NCBI GenBank assembly: GCA_027692465.1
Contig: JAQEYU010000001.1
Span: forward strand, 939,338-1,003,337
Reading direction: 5' to 3'
Length of the DNA stretch: 64,000 bases
Source of the DNA: Enterococcaceae bacterium OF42-14pH9A
Lineage (GTDB): Bacteria; Bacillota; Bacilli; Lactobacillales; Enterococcaceae
In this document: positions 44,716 through 55,065 of the stretch, piece after piece
Layout of the letters: each line of letters starts with the position of its first letter
Position numbering within the stretch: the stretch's first letter is position 1
The notes under the pieces: generated by a model
Told to the model about the DNA's origin: nothing
The model's database searches: none
What the model saw: only the letters and a program-made list of their open reading frames with translations
Program-made: the position numbers and the translations under genes

Positions 44716-46407
44716 ATGTCAAAGACAATGAAATGGATTTTCTTATGTATAGGCAGTTTTTTGCTTATGGTCTTGATTTTCTTTTTTTTGCTGTACAGTT
44801 ACAGTGCTGAAAATCTGCGGGAAACTATCGAGCGAGCAACACAAAAGCAGGTAGCTCATGCGGCTTACCTTTTGAAATCTGATATCGAAAAGACGGAGCT
44901 GAGTACTTTTTCGGTATTGTCTGATTCCCGGATCCGTTTTATCCAGGAAAACAGTCTGATCAACCAGGGAGCACCAGACTATGTAGAAAAAAACAGCACG
45001 GCCCGTTCCTTGTTAGTGGATCGCGTCCAAAATGATGAGACATTGGCCTCTCTTTCGGCATATTGGCTGAAGAGCGGTGCGTTGATCTCCAGCTACGACA
45101 CGGTGTTTGAAGCGGTGGAATTTTACGAAACGATCCCCAAAAACGGCTGGTTCGTCAACGGGAATCGGTTGTTTTTTTCAGCGGCCTATCCTTATTCATT
45201 TTTGAAATCGGCTCAGCGTCAGGAACCTCAGTATTTTGTCACAGCAGAGTTCAGCCGTTACCATCTGGAGGAGGTCAGGGATCTGATCTCCAATACGGAA
45301 AACAGCCGCAACCTGTTGTTGTTTCCGGATTTTACGAGTATTTCCCAGATGACAGATACGGACAGCACGGCTTTGGAGCAGATTGTGGCAGATGGCGGTA
45401 CGCAGGGCACGAAAACAAGAGGCGAGTTCCGTCTGTCGGGAGAGAAATTCCTGTACTTTGTGGAGACGGATAAAAAGAGCGGCATCAAGCTGATGACCTA
45501 TCTGCCGGTATCCAATCTGTTGGAGCCGGTTCAGCGGGTCGCCAAGATTACTGTTTTCGGTATTTTTTTGATTCTGGGATCGGCGCTGCTTTTTTTACTG
45601 TTGTTTTACAAGAGCATCGTCCAGCAGTTGAACCTTTTGACTGCAAAATTCAAACAGGTGGAAAATGGCGATCTGGAGACGTCGATTGACAAACGGCCGG
45701 GTAATGAGTTCGGGTACGTTTTTGAGCAGTTTAATCAAATGGTGGTAGGCAGCCGTCATCTGTTGAACTCGCTGTTAAAAGAGCAGGCTTCCCGCAATCA
45801 GGCAGAGATCAAGCAGCTGCAGTTTCAGATCAATCCGCACTTTTTATACAATAGTCTGGGGTATCTGGTGGCGGTGAGTCACGATCAGGAGGCGGTCAGG
45901 ACAATGTCGGCCCATTTGGCGGACTATTATCAGTACAGTACTCGTGTTAGTCAGGAAACGACCTTGGGAAAAGAACTGGACTTCGCGGAAAATTACTTGG
46001 AGATCATGCTGCTGCGCAAAGATCTGGAGTATCTGATCGATGTTGCCCCCGAATTGCGGGAAGAGCCGATTTTGCCGATTTTGATTCAGCCTTTGATTGA
46101 AAATGCGATCCAGCACGGCATCGAAGGGAAAATCGGGGCTCACTGGGTTTGTGTCAGTGTAGAGAAAACAGCGACCGCACTGAAGGTTTCCGTTGAGGAC
46201 GACGGTTACGGCATGAATGAAACGAAGATCAAGCAGCTGCTGGATGCCTTGAGCCGTTCAGAACGGGGAGAAGGGGTTTCCATCGGTTTGTGGAACGTGA
46301 ATCAGCGCTTGATCAATCGCTACGGCAAAGGAGCACGGTTGCAATTTACCGGAAATGAATTGGGCGGATTGACAGTCTTCTTTTACCGCCCCGACAATAC
46401 GGACTGA
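44716..46407 (+). CDS. YesM-type sensor histidine kinase
   Basis: A 563-residue membrane kinase: helix near 7-27, an extracellular sensor domain (about 30-275), a second helix (about 275-300), a HAMP linker, then the His-kinase domain QFQINPHFLYNSLGYL with phospho-His375, and a HATPase with NAIQHGIEG (N box) and DDGYGMNE. YesM/LytS-family kinases usually sense glycans or their binding proteins. AAAGGAGGAAAAGGA precedes ATG 44716. It is paired with the AraC-type response regulator that follows. Confidence 0.93.
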   Translation: MSKTMKWIFLCIGSFLLMVLIFFFLLYSYSAENLRETIERATQKQVAHAAYLLKSDIEKTELSTFSVLSDSRIRFIQENSLINQGAPDYVEKNSTARSLLVDRVQNDETLASLSAYWLKSGALISSYDTVFEAVEFYETIPKNGWFVNGNRLFFSAAYPYSFLKSAQRQEPQYFVTAEFSRYHLEEVRDLISNTENSRNLLLFPDFTSISQMTDTDSTALEQIVADGGTQGTKTRGEFRLSGEKFLYFVETDKKSGIKLMTYLPVSNLLEPVQRVAKITVFGIFLILGSALLFLLLFYKSIVQQLNLLTAKFKQVENGDLETSIDKRPGNEFGYVFEQFNQMVVGSRHLLNSLLKEQASRNQAEIKQLQFQINPHFLYNSLGYLVAVSHDQEAVRTMSAHLADYYQYSTRVSQETTLGKELDFAENYLEIMLLRKDLEYLIDVAPELREEPILPILIQPLIENAIQHGIEGKIGAHWVCVSVEKTATALKVSVEDDGYGMNETKIKQLLDALSRSERGEGVSIGLWNVNQRLINRYGKGARLQFTGNELGGLTVFFYRPDNTD

Positions 46408-46433
46408 AACAACAAAGGGAAGTGGAAGCATTT

Positions 46434-47174
46434 ATGAAAGTCATGGTAGTAGATGATGAACGTCATATGACAGAATACCTCAAACATATCATCGATTGGG
46501 AGGAATACGGTATCCGGCAGATTGCACTGTTCAATGATGCGGTGAAAGCCGAAGCCTACCTGAAGGCTGAGGAACCGGACTTGTTGATCGTCGATATTTG
46601 CATGCCGGAGATCAGTGGACTGGAGTTGGCCAAATGGATCAAAGACCAGCAGCTTAAAACAAAAGTCATGATTGTTTCAGGCTTTTCCGAATTTGGCTAT
46701 GCACAACAGGCAATGCGCTACGGCGTGACGGAATACTTGGTAAAGCCGGTTTTGAAAAATGAATTCATCCAAGCTTTGGGCAATATCCTCCCGCTGGTGG
46801 AAAAAAAGGAATCGCACCCGGCAGAGCCGGATTCTCAGGTGGTAAATTCCGAGGAAGATGAAGTGGTAAGCCGAGTGAAAGGATATATCGATGAACATTA
46901 TGACGAGCCGTTGTCATTGGACACGCTGAGCCGAATCGTCCATCTGAATCCCAGTTACCTGTCTCATTATTTCAAGACCGCTACGGGAGAAACGCTGATG
47001 AGCTGGCTGTTGCGTATTCGGCTGCAAAAAGCGGCGCATCTGCTGCAAACCAGTGATCTGAAGGTCAATGTAATCAGTGAAATGGTGGGCTATAACAAAG
47101 CTCAATACTTTATCGCCTTATTTAAGAAAAAATACGGCATGACGCCGCAGCAGTATCGAAAACAGCAAAATTAA
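46434..47174 (+). CDS. YesN-type AraC-family response regulator
   Basis: A 246-residue protein. The receiver (1-120) has MVVDDE, phospho-Asp54 in LLIVDICMPE and Lys in LVKP. An AraC DNA-binding domain (about 148-245) follows, with LSLDTLSRIVHLNPSYLSHYFK and ISEMVGYNKAQYFIALFKKKYGMTPQQYR. It is the partner of the kinase upstream and probably switches on nearby glycan genes. A GTG at 46422 is in frame, but the ribosome site suits ATG 46434. Confidence 0.93.
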   Translation: MKVMVVDDERHMTEYLKHIIDWEEYGIRQIALFNDAVKAEAYLKAEEPDLLIVDICMPEISGLELAKWIKDQQLKTKVMIVSGFSEFGYAQQAMRYGVTEYLVKPVLKNEFIQALGNILPLVEKKESHPAEPDSQVVNSEEDEVVSRVKGYIDEHYDEPLSLDTLSRIVHLNPSYLSHYFKTATGETLMSWLLRIRLQKAAHLLQTSDLKVNVISEMVGYNKAQYFIALFKKKYGMTPQQYRKQQN

Positions 47175-47187
47175 CAGTCCGAAAAGC

Positions 47188-47231
47188 CGACTGCAGACGA
47201 CCACAACAGTGATTGTCTGCAGTCGTTTTTT
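47188..47231 (+). terminator. Terminator of the YesM/YesN unit
   Basis: CGACTGCAGAC pairs with GTCTGCAGTCG around a 16-nt loop, followed by TTTTTT. From 47232 to 47328 no gene is seen. Confidence 0.9.
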
Positions 47232-47328
47232 GCAAGCAACAGTCTTGCAGGTGCTCTTCCAACTCGCGCCTCGCCAGGTGCGAGTGTTCGCCAAGGAGCA
47301 GCCGGTTTGTTCCGGCTAATAGCAGTAT

Positions 47329-47906
47329 TTCATCCGGACTGGAATTAAAGCAAATGGCCGAGTGTCGAAAAGTTTCAGAAGGCTCTCCGATCTGACCCCC
47401 GGCGTACAGCCGCCGGCCGAAGCCAACGAGAAATTCCACTTGAAAGGAAGCGGAAATTTCTCATTGTCTTGGGCCTATTGACTTCAAACTGACAGTAACA
47501 CCACTGATTTTTCAAATCAGCGGTGAACTGTCAGTAGTTTGCAAGTTCTTCTTAGCGGGCTCTGCTTAGAAGCAACTGTATGCGTAATGGTCCTGATAGC
47601 CATTCAAACGGTAAAATCTGTACGCCGGGGTCAGTCTCCGAGCCTTCTGAAACTTTTCTGGATGTATCCGCCGAGAAAACGGAAGAGACAGCACATGGCA
47701 ATATCGTAGTGCGCTTTAAGGGAATGTGAGAAGCTACCCTCTCTGCGGTGGTCAGCTGGTACAGTTCAACTAAGGCAGAGTTCGCCAAGCTGAACTTGCA
47801 ACTCAGCTTGCTGAGGTTGGAGCCGACCGTGCACCACGATGATTGGCATGCCAGCTGGCTCTGAAGTTTTGGAGTGAATTGATTTGATTTTTGCCTGGAT
47901 AGAACT
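47329..47906 (-). repeat. Large palindromic repeat, copy B, inverted
   Basis: The reverse complement of this 578-bp stretch matches copy A (37436-38052) almost base for base in its centre, including the 62/78-codon frame that holds EGSETDPGVQILPFEW in both. The ends and one internal segment differ. It closes a 9.3-kb segment flanked by inverted copies. Confidence 0.82.
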
Positions 47907-47976
47907 GAGTACAGAATATATTAGTTTTCTATTCTGATAACTAAATCGATTGTATTTACCAAAAGACAATCGTGCT

Positions 47977-48056
47977 TCATCCGGACAGGAACAAAGCGAT
48001 TTTTCCAGAAACGTCAGATTCGGCTTGCAGACCAATTTTCATGGTGCACGCTGGCA
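47977..48056 (+). repeat. Fragment of the large palindromic repeat, copy C
   Basis: CATCCGGACAGGAACAAAGCG through CATGGTGCACGCTGG is a diverged match to the first 80 bp of copy A. It faces copy B across 70 bp. The following 48057-48360 holds no gene; TACAAT at 48318-48323 may be the -10 for the operon at 48381. Confidence 0.6.
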
Positions 48057-48380
48057 GGACGAATGCCATCCTAAATACTGGATACGTACCAAACAATGAT
48101 ATCTCGTCTCCGCTTTCGGGAAAATTCCTCGAAAGTCTGAATCCCACGGAAGCCCCAGACATCTACCAATCATTCCCGGTCAGCTGCAATTATCAAAAAG
48201 CAGTGGCTATAATCAAAAAATGTTGGCATAAAAATATGAAAGCTCTTACAGTAAAATGATCCGTGGAAGTAATCATTCGGATATTTTATTTTGTTTAGTT
48301 TCTTTTTGAACGTTTTATACAATAAGAGAATGCCGAATGTTTCGCAATCAGCTCGAAGTTGAAAGAGAGGTTACGGGATC

Positions 48381-51239
48381 GTGAAAAAAAATATCAAAAT
48401 GCTTGCCTGTGCAGGACTGCTCTCCTTGATGATTTTGGGTCTGCCGCAGCAGGGTTCAGCAGAAACGACCGCTGATTCTGTCGAGTACGGCCTGTTTTTG
48501 AAAGAAAACAAAGATCAGATCTATAAAAAGGAGTTGCTGAAGGTCGACCTGGATCAGGCTGCTGCAAAAGGGGCACTGGTGGATGGAGAGGTCCATCTGG
48601 ACAATCAGGGGACAGTCACTTTGACTGTGGAAGTCCCGGAAGCGGGGATTTATTTCCCGCGACTGACCTACACGATCCGCAATGAAAACGTACTTCCCAC
48701 CCAGGTGCAGGTTAAGGTTAATGGGGAGACTCAATATCGCCAACTGGACAACCTGATTTTTCGCAGTAATTGGAAGCGCTCCAACGAGACGGGGCAGGAT
48801 CGTTATGGCAATGAAGTAGTGGGAGCTGTCAGTAAAGACTCGGCGGCGGTAGACAGTTATCTGTATGACAGTGAGGGATTTTTGGACCTGCCGTTGGGGA
48901 TCCGACTGGCAGCCGGCAAAAACGAATTGACCTTTATCAGTGTCGAAGGGGAATTGTCGCTGCAGGAGCTGACCTTGGAGCCTGAAAAAGCAGCCGCGGC
49001 CCTCAACATAAAAAAAGACTCGGAACAACCGGTATCAGGTACCGCCAGTCTGACCGTCCAAGGGGAGTTTCCGGTTGAACAGAATGCCTCTTCCATTCGT
49101 CCGGGAGCTGCTTTTGACAGCAGTCTGACCCCTTACGATGCCAAAAAAAGGGTGTTGAATTTCCTGGATGCCGCCTCCTTTTATACAGCCGGAGACGAAG
49201 TGGTATATGAAGTAGACGTGCCGGAAACCGGTAATTACTACCTGACCTTTCATTACCGGCAGGACAAACGAATCGATTTTCCGGTATTCATGAATATTGC
49301 GGTTGACGGCGTGATTCCTTCTGAGAGCTTTTTGCGACAACCGATCCCCTACTCGACGAAATTCGACAACCATACTTGTCAAAATGAAAAAGGGCAAGAA
49401 GTTTCTCTCCATCTGGAAAAAGGTCGTCACAAGCTGAGTTTTGCAATCACCGGTGAACCGGTGGGGGACAGCTTCAAGCGATTATCGGAAATCATCGCGG
49501 AAGTCCAACAGTTGTCATTGCAGATCAAAGACCTGTTGGGAGGCACTGTCGATCGTAATCGGGACGTCGATCTGGATGATTACCTGCCGGATGCCAAAAA
49601 ACAACTGCTTAGCTGGGCAGACGAACTGTCAGCTATCGGAAAAGAAGCCGGTAAACTGGCAGGAAGCGATACTTTACCGGGGGCTTACGCGCAGGTGGGA
49701 ATCGCCGAACGGCAGCTGCGGGATCTGGCCGAAGACTATCGGCACTTTGCCAACCGTTACGATGAGTTGACGGGAATCGTCACCTCCAATCTGTCGACAC
49801 TGTTGCAGGAGGTCATTAATATGGGCGTCTCCATCGATTCTTTCACTCTTCACCAACAGTCGACAACTGCCAATAAATCAGGGAGTTTGCTGCAGAGTCT
49901 GGGTAATTCCGTCAATCGCTTTTTGGGTTCATTTTCAAACAACGACTATCAGGTAGCGGTGGGCTCTGAAAACCTGCAAGTTTGGGTGAACCGTCCGCGG
50001 CAATACGTGGAAATTATGCAGAAGATGGTGGATCAGCAATTCACGGCGAAGACCGGAATCAACGTGGACATTTCCATCATGCCGGACCAGAACAAACTGA
50101 TTTTAGCCAATGCATCGGGAACTTCTCCGGACGTTGCGCTAGGTGTCGGGTACGGACTGCCCTTTGATATGGGGATTCGGAATGCCTTGGAAGATCTTAG
50201 TACCTACGAAGGCTTCGATGATGTGAAAAAAACGGTCGCCTCTGATCTGATGGTTCCATCGACCATTGGCGACAGTGTGTACTCACTACCGGAAACTATG
50301 AATTTTTACGTCATGTTTTACCGCAAAGATATTCTGGATTCACTGGGAATGGAAATCCCGGATACGCTGCAGGATCTGGTGAATATGCTGCCGGCTTTGC
50401 AACAGCAGGGGATGAGCGCCTTTTATCCGACAGCTGTCAGCGGCTACAAAGCTTTTCCACTGACGATGCCGGTGGTTTACCAATCCGGCGGAGATTTTTA
50501 TACCGATGACATTCTGAAGACCGGGGTTTCTAGTGATAAGACTATCGCCGGAATGCGGAATCTGACGGATATGTTCACAATCTACAATATGCCCAAAGAA
50601 GTTCCCAGCTTTTACCAGCAATTTCGTGATGGGACGATCCCTATCGGCGTGTCCGACTACAATGCCTACAATATGATCTTGAATGCCGCACCGGAGATCG
50701 CCAATCTTTGGGATATCTCTGTTATTCCAGGGGTTCCTGATGAAAACGGGGAAGTCAAACGCTACTCTTCCGGCGGGGCGGAAACCTCCATCATGTTCAA
50801 ATCCAGCGAGATGAAACAAGAGGCCTGGTCCTTTATGCAGTGGTGGCACTCCACTGAAGTCCAGGCAGATTTCGGGATCGAACTGCAGACTTCAAACGGC
50901 AAGGAATATATTTGGAACACGGCCAATTTGGAAGCCTTCAAACAGCTGCCTTGGTCCACCAAACACAAACAGGTGATTTTGGAGCAGGCAGAGTGGATCA
51001 CCGAAGTTCCTCGAACCGTCTCCAGTTATATGGTAGAACGGGAAGTTTCTGCGATTTACAACGGTGTCGTAGTAGACGGTAAAAACCTGCGCCGGTTGAC
51101 AGACAATTCGGCAAAAGTCATCAATCGGGAAACGATTCGCAAGCTGGAAGAGTTCGGTTATTACAAAGACGGAAAAATGGTGACCCCATATCCCGCCTTA
51201 CCAAAAGTAGGAGGAGATTCCACTGAAACGCAAAAATGA
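48381..51239 (+). CDS. Large solute-binding protein with N-terminal beta-sandwich domains
   Basis: A 952-residue exported protein, first gene of an eight-gene operon. A signal peptide without lipobox (1-27, ending GSAETT) leads to two beta-sandwich, CBM-like modules (about 40-195 and 215-360; both contain [14 protein letters not shown] or [14 protein letters not shown]). A coiled helical segment (about 365-500) precedes a family 1 sugar-binding domain (about 530-930: [56 protein letters not shown]). Normal binding proteins are about 420-550 residues, so half of this protein is extra and may bind the polymer or the partner proteins. The start is GTG 48381 with AGAGAGG upstream. Confidence 0.85.
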   Translation: MKKNIKMLACAGLLSLMILGLPQQGSAETTADSVEYGLFLKENKDQIYKKELLKVDLDQAAAKGALVDGEVHLDNQGTVTLTVEVPEAGIYFPRLTYTIRNENVLPTQVQVKVNGETQYRQLDNLIFRSNWKRSNETGQDRYGNEVVGAVSKDSAAVDSYLYDSEGFLDLPLGIRLAAGKNELTFISVEGELSLQELTLEPEKAAAALNIKKDSEQPVSGTASLTVQGEFPVEQNASSIRPGAAFDSSLTPYDAKKRVLNFLDAASFYTAGDEVVYEVDVPETGNYYLTFHYRQDKRIDFPVFMNIAVDGVIPSESFLRQPIPYSTKFDNHTCQNEKGQEVSLHLEKGRHKLSFAITGEPVGDSFKRLSEIIAEVQQLSLQIKDLLGGTVDRNRDVDLDDYLPDAKKQLLSWADELSAIGKEAGKLAGSDTLPGAYAQVGIAERQLRDLAEDYRHFANRYDELTGIVTSNLSTLLQEVINMGVSIDSFTLHQQSTTANKSGSLLQSLGNSVNRFLGSFSNNDYQVAVGSENLQVWVNRPRQYVEIMQKMVDQQFTAKTGINVDISIMPDQNKLILANASGTSPDVALGVGYGLPFDMGIRNALEDLSTYEGFDDVKKTVASDLMVPSTIGDSVYSLPETMNFYVMFYRKDILDSLGMEIPDTLQDLVNMLPALQQQGMSAFYPTAVSGYKAFPLTMPVVYQSGGDFYTDDILKTGVSSDKTIAGMRNLTDMFTIYNMPKEVPSFYQQFRDGTIPIGVSDYNAYNMILNAAPEIANLWDISVIPGVPDENGEVKRYSSGGAETSIMFKSSEMKQEAWSFMQWWHSTEVQADFGIELQTSNGKEYIWNTANLEAFKQLPWSTKHKQVILEQAEWITEVPRTVSSYMVEREVSAIYNGVVVDGKNLRRLTDNSAKVINRETIRKLEEFGYYKDGKMVTPYPALPKVGGDSTETQK

Positions 51240-52119
51240 TACCAAACGAGGACGCGCCGCCTACTGGTTTATCCTGCCGTACGGATTGCTGTTTCTCACC
51301 TTCATCGTGATCCCGGTCGTCTTGGCGATTGCACTGTCCTTTACTAATTTCAATACCATCGAGAAGCCGTCATTTGTCGGTTTCATGAACTACATCAATC
51401 TTTTGACACAAGACGATGTTTTCATGCAGAAAGTATTACCCAATACCTTCGTGTACGCATTGATCGTGGGACCGGGAGGCTATGTACTGGGCTTTCTTCT
51501 GGCATGGACACTGGCCCAGCTACCAAAAGGTCCTAGAACCGTACTGTCATTAATTTTTTATCTGCCGTCTATGACTAGCGGGGTGGCGATGACAGTTGTC
51601 TGGCGGATCCTCTTTTCCGGTAATCAAAGCGGCTATATCAATGGGCTGCTGATGAAATTGGGACTCATCAACAATCCAATCGTCTGGACCTTGGATGAAC
51701 GCTACATCCTGCCAATCATGGTTCTGATTGGTTTGTGGGGGAGCATGGGCGTCGGATTTCTGGCGATGATGGCCGGTGTTTTGGGTGGTGACCAGGAAAT
51801 CTATGAAGCAGCTGCCATCGACGGTGTCTCCAACCGGGTTCAGGAGTTGATCTACATCACGATCCCTTCTATGAAACCACAGATGCTCTTCGGGGCGGTG
51901 ATGGCGATCGTCGGGGCGTTTTCCAATGGGGCCATTGGGCAGCAGCTGACCGGTTCTAATCCGGTCACCGGTTCTTATGCCGGGCAGCTGATTGCCAATC
52001 ATATCGACGACTACGGCTTTTTACGCTATGAAATGGGCTACGCAGCCGCAGTTTCCGTTGTTTTATTGTTGATGATCTATGGCTTCAGCTACATTTTCAA
52101 AAAACTACTATCAGATTGA
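51223..52119 (+). CDS. ABC sugar permease, MalF type, pair 1 (apparent CTG start)
   Basis: A 298-residue permease with six helices; the cytosolic loop [25 protein letters not shown] is the EAA motif that docks the ATPase. The natural N-terminus, [26 protein letters not shown], begins at CTG 51223, which lies 7 nt after GTAGGAGGAG. The first TTG (51286) would remove half of helix 1. It overlaps the end of the binding-protein gene by 17 nt. No ATPase gene is in the operon; a shared MsmK-type ATPase is likely. Confidence 0.85.
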   Translation: MKRKNDTKRGRAAYWFILPYGLLFLTFIVIPVVLAIALSFTNFNTIEKPSFVGFMNYINLLTQDDVFMQKVLPNTFVYALIVGPGGYVLGFLLAWTLAQLPKGPRTVLSLIFYLPSMTSGVAMTVVWRILFSGNQSGYINGLLMKLGLINNPIVWTLDERYILPIMVLIGLWGSMGVGFLAMMAGVLGGDQEIYEAAAIDGVSNRVQELIYITIPSMKPQMLFGAVMAIVGAFSNGAIGQQLTGSNPVTGSYAGQLIANHIDDYGFLRYEMGYAAAVSVVLLLMIYGFSYIFKKLLSD

Positions 52120-52133
52120 GAGGGATTGTCTGA

Positions 52134-53003
52134 ATGGCTGTCAGAAAAACGGGGATCAACCCCAAAGGATTCGATAAGAGTCAGATAAAGCTGTATCTCA
52201 TCTTGCTGCCTTTTGCAGCATTTATGATCCTGCCTTTGATTTTTATCATCAATCATGCGTTTAAACCGATGCAGGAGCTCTTTGCCTTTCCACCTACGTT
52301 TTTTGTCAAGCAGCCCAGCTTGGAAAACTTCCAAAATCTGGTGAAAACGGCGCAGACCTCAGCGATCCCGATCAGCCGTTATATTTTCAACAGTGTAGTG
52401 GTAACGGTAGTCGTGATCGCATTTTCATTGCTGTTTTCCTCGATGGCAGCTTACGCCTTGTCGAAAAAACAGTTTCGAGGCAAGTCATTCGGCTTGGAGT
52501 TGAACAATGCCGCATTGATGTTTGTAGCAACGGCGGTGACAATCCCCCGCTACCTGATCATCAACGGCGTCCATATCCAAAACACCTATTGGGCCCATAT
52601 TCTGCCGCTGCTGGCGCTGCCGGTCTCGGTTTTCTTATTGAAACAGTTCATCGATCAGGTGCCGGATTCCCTCATCGAAGCAGCAATTATCGACGGTGCC
52701 GGCGAATTTCGAATCTATTGGTCGGTAGTCATGCCGCTGATCCGTCCGGCATTGGCGACGTCGGCTTTACTGGTCTTCCAAAGTGTTTGGAACAACTTGG
52801 AGACTTCGCAGCTGTTTGTAACGAATGAATCGTTGCGGACGTTGGCATTTTATTTAAACACATTTGCTTCCAATACGAATACTGTCGTTGGACAAGGGGC
52901 AGCCGCTGCTGCATCTTTGATCATCTTTGTACCGAACCTGCTGCTGTTTGTCTTTATGCAGAGCAAAGTGATCAATACGATGGCTCATTCCGGATTGAAA
53001 TAG
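52134..53003 (+). CDS. ABC sugar permease, MalG type, pair 1
   Basis: A 289-residue permease with six helices and the EAA loop EAAIIDGAGEFRIYWSVVMPLIRPA near 185-209. It forms a heterodimer with the preceding permease. GAGAGGGATTGTCTGA precedes ATG 52134. Confidence 0.92.
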   Translation: MAVRKTGINPKGFDKSQIKLYLILLPFAAFMILPLIFIINHAFKPMQELFAFPPTFFVKQPSLENFQNLVKTAQTSAIPISRYIFNSVVVTVVVIAFSLLFSSMAAYALSKKQFRGKSFGLELNNAALMFVATAVTIPRYLIINGVHIQNTYWAHILPLLALPVSVFLLKQFIDQVPDSLIEAAIIDGAGEFRIYWSVVMPLIRPALATSALLVFQSVWNNLETSQLFVTNESLRTLAFYLNTFASNTNTVVGQGAAAAASLIIFVPNLLLFVFMQSKVINTMAHSGLK

Positions 53004-53019
53004 AGGGGGAAGACAACAA

Positions 53020-55065
53020 GTGAAAAAGTTCATACGCACGGTTTTACTCGGCTTGTTGGTAGTGAGTGCCGGTCTGCTGCCTCTGAAAACTGTTTTTGCG
53101 CAAGATGCCTACAAGACCTACACGATGGATGGAGGCGATCGGCTGGTAGAATCGCAGCCGGGTTATTCTGCAGTGAAAGTCATCAACCGTATCGGTGATA
53201 CCCGACTGAATTCTCCCGGAGATATGCGGCTGGGTCCGGATGGTAACTTGTACATCGCAGATACCGGCAACCGCCGCATCCTGGTAACCACTAAAGAAGG
53301 CGGCTTCGTTGCAGAATTCACCAATGAAGCGTTTGTTCGGCCGGTGGGCGTCTTTGCTCATTCATCGGGAAAAATCTTTGTGGCCGACGACTCAGCCAAT
53401 AAGATTTTCATCCTTTCTGATAAAGGAGAGCTGCTTCATACCTTTGAGAAACCCGACGATCCGTCATTCGGGAAGAAAAATACCTTCCAGCCGACGAAGA
53501 TCGTCGTTGATAATCGGGAAAATGTCTACGCACTTTCTCGTGGGAACAACAATGGGGTCATCATGCTGAACGCTACGACCCCCGGGGAATTTTTGGGCTA
53601 TTTTGCCCCCAATACGTCACAGGTCAGCCTGATGACACAATTTCGGAAGCTGATCTTTTCAGAAGAACAGCTGGACAAGATGGTCAAAACTGCGCCCAAT
53701 TCGGCGGACAATCTGGGGATTGACGAAAAAGGTCTAATCTACACGGTGACCTCCAGTGAAAACGGCAAAGAGCCGCTGAAAAAACTGAATATCGGCGGTA
53801 CCAATCTTTTGAAACCAAACTTTGCACTGCTGCCCCGCAGTGTCACAGTAGGAACCTTAGGCAATATTTTCGTACTTTCAGAAGATGGCTTTATCTATGA
53901 ATACACAGCAGAAGGGGATTTTTTGTTCCTGTTCGCCGGCACGGATGACGGCCAGCAGCGTAACGGTCTGCTGGGTAAAGGGGCGGCCATCGCCGTTGAT
54001 GAAGCCAACAACCTCTACACATTGGATGAAAAGAAAAATGAGATCCAAGTATTCCAACCCACAACTTTTGCCAACGAGCTCCATCACGCATTGGACTTGT
54101 ATCAAAACGGCCGCTACAAAGAAAGCAAACCTATCTGGCAGGGGATTCTGGATATGAATTCGCAATTTGATATGGCGAATCTGGGGATCGGTTATGCCTA
54201 TTTTGAAGAAGGCGATTACCATGCGGCAGAAGGAGCCTTCCGTAAAGCCCAGGACAAACCCGGCTATTCTGATTCCTTCTGGGAGATCCGTAACGTCTGG
54301 ATCAAACAGCATATCGTGAAAGTCATCGTCGGACTGGTCGTGCTGATAGTTTTGTGGAGCCTGCTGAAACGGGTGGATAAGCGTTTTGGAATTTTCAAAC
54401 CCTGGCGCAGGATCCGCGACTTTATCAAGGGAATCCCATTGGTAAAACAAGTGCTGTATGTCTTTTATGTCATGCGTCATCCCATCGACGGTGCGTACGG
54501 CTTAAAAAAAGAAAAGCGGACCAGCTTGCCGGCTGCTTTTCTGATCTTTTTGGCTGCCGGGCTGGTGTATATCTGCGACAAGTACGCGACCGGCTTTATT
54601 TTCAGCCGGGTCAAAGACGGCCGCTACACATTGGGGCAGGATTTTCTGGTATTTGTCGTGGCAGTAGCCGCTGTCCTGATCTGTACCTATCTGATCGTAA
54701 CCATTCGAGATGCCGAGGTCGATTTTTCCAAAATGTCTCAAGGCTTTATCTATTGTTTGGGACCGTATCTCCTTATCAAGCCGCTCTTGATCATCGCCAG
54801 CAATTTCTTGACCCAAAATGAAAGTTTTGTACTGGAATTCGGTAATACTGTGTGCTTGATCTGGGTCGCCGTGTTAATTGTCATCATGATCAAAGAGCTG
54901 AACAGCTATACGATGCGAATGACGATCAAAGTCATTTTGTTGACGATGTTTGCAATCTTTATCGGGGCACTGACCTTGTTTGTCCTCTATTCATTGCTTT
55001 CACAAGTTATCTCGTTTGTTATTTCCCTATACGGAGAGGTGGTAGTACGCTTTGGGAACTCTTGA
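53020..55065 (+). CDS. NHL-repeat / TPR / Yip1-type membrane protein
   Basis: A 681-residue protein. A signal peptide (1-28) leads to an NHL-type beta-propeller (about 45-350: LGPDGNLYIADTGNRRILV, VFAHSSGKIFVADDSANKIFIL, AIAVDEANNLYTLDEKKNEIQVF). A TPR-like pair (352-420: ALDLYQNGRYKESKPIWQGIL, GIGYAYFEEGDYHAAEGAF) and an anchor helix (about 433-452) follow, then a Yip1-like bundle of five helices (about 505-680). The propeller and TPR lie outside the membrane. The start is GTG 53020 after GAGGGGGA. It is encoded between two permease pairs, which suggests a scaffold or assembly part of this importer. Exact role unknown. Confidence 0.75.
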   Translation: MKKFIRTVLLGLLVVSAGLLPLKTVFAQDAYKTYTMDGGDRLVESQPGYSAVKVINRIGDTRLNSPGDMRLGPDGNLYIADTGNRRILVTTKEGGFVAEFTNEAFVRPVGVFAHSSGKIFVADDSANKIFILSDKGELLHTFEKPDDPSFGKKNTFQPTKIVVDNRENVYALSRGNNNGVIMLNATTPGEFLGYFAPNTSQVSLMTQFRKLIFSEEQLDKMVKTAPNSADNLGIDEKGLIYTVTSSENGKEPLKKLNIGGTNLLKPNFALLPRSVTVGTLGNIFVLSEDGFIYEYTAEGDFLFLFAGTDDGQQRNGLLGKGAAIAVDEANNLYTLDEKKNEIQVFQPTTFANELHHALDLYQNGRYKESKPIWQGILDMNSQFDMANLGIGYAYFEEGDYHAAEGAFRKAQDKPGYSDSFWEIRNVWIKQHIVKVIVGLVVLIVLWSLLKRVDKRFGIFKPWRRIRDFIKGIPLVKQVLYVFYVMRHPIDGAYGLKKEKRTSLPAAFLIFLAAGLVYICDKYATGFIFSRVKDGRYTLGQDFLVFVVAVAAVLICTYLIVTIRDAEVDFSKMSQGFIYCLGPYLLIKPLLIIASNFLTQNESFVLEFGNTVCLIWVAVLIVIMIKELNSYTMRMTIKVILLTMFAIFIGALTLFVLYSLLSQVISFVISLYGEVVVRFGNS

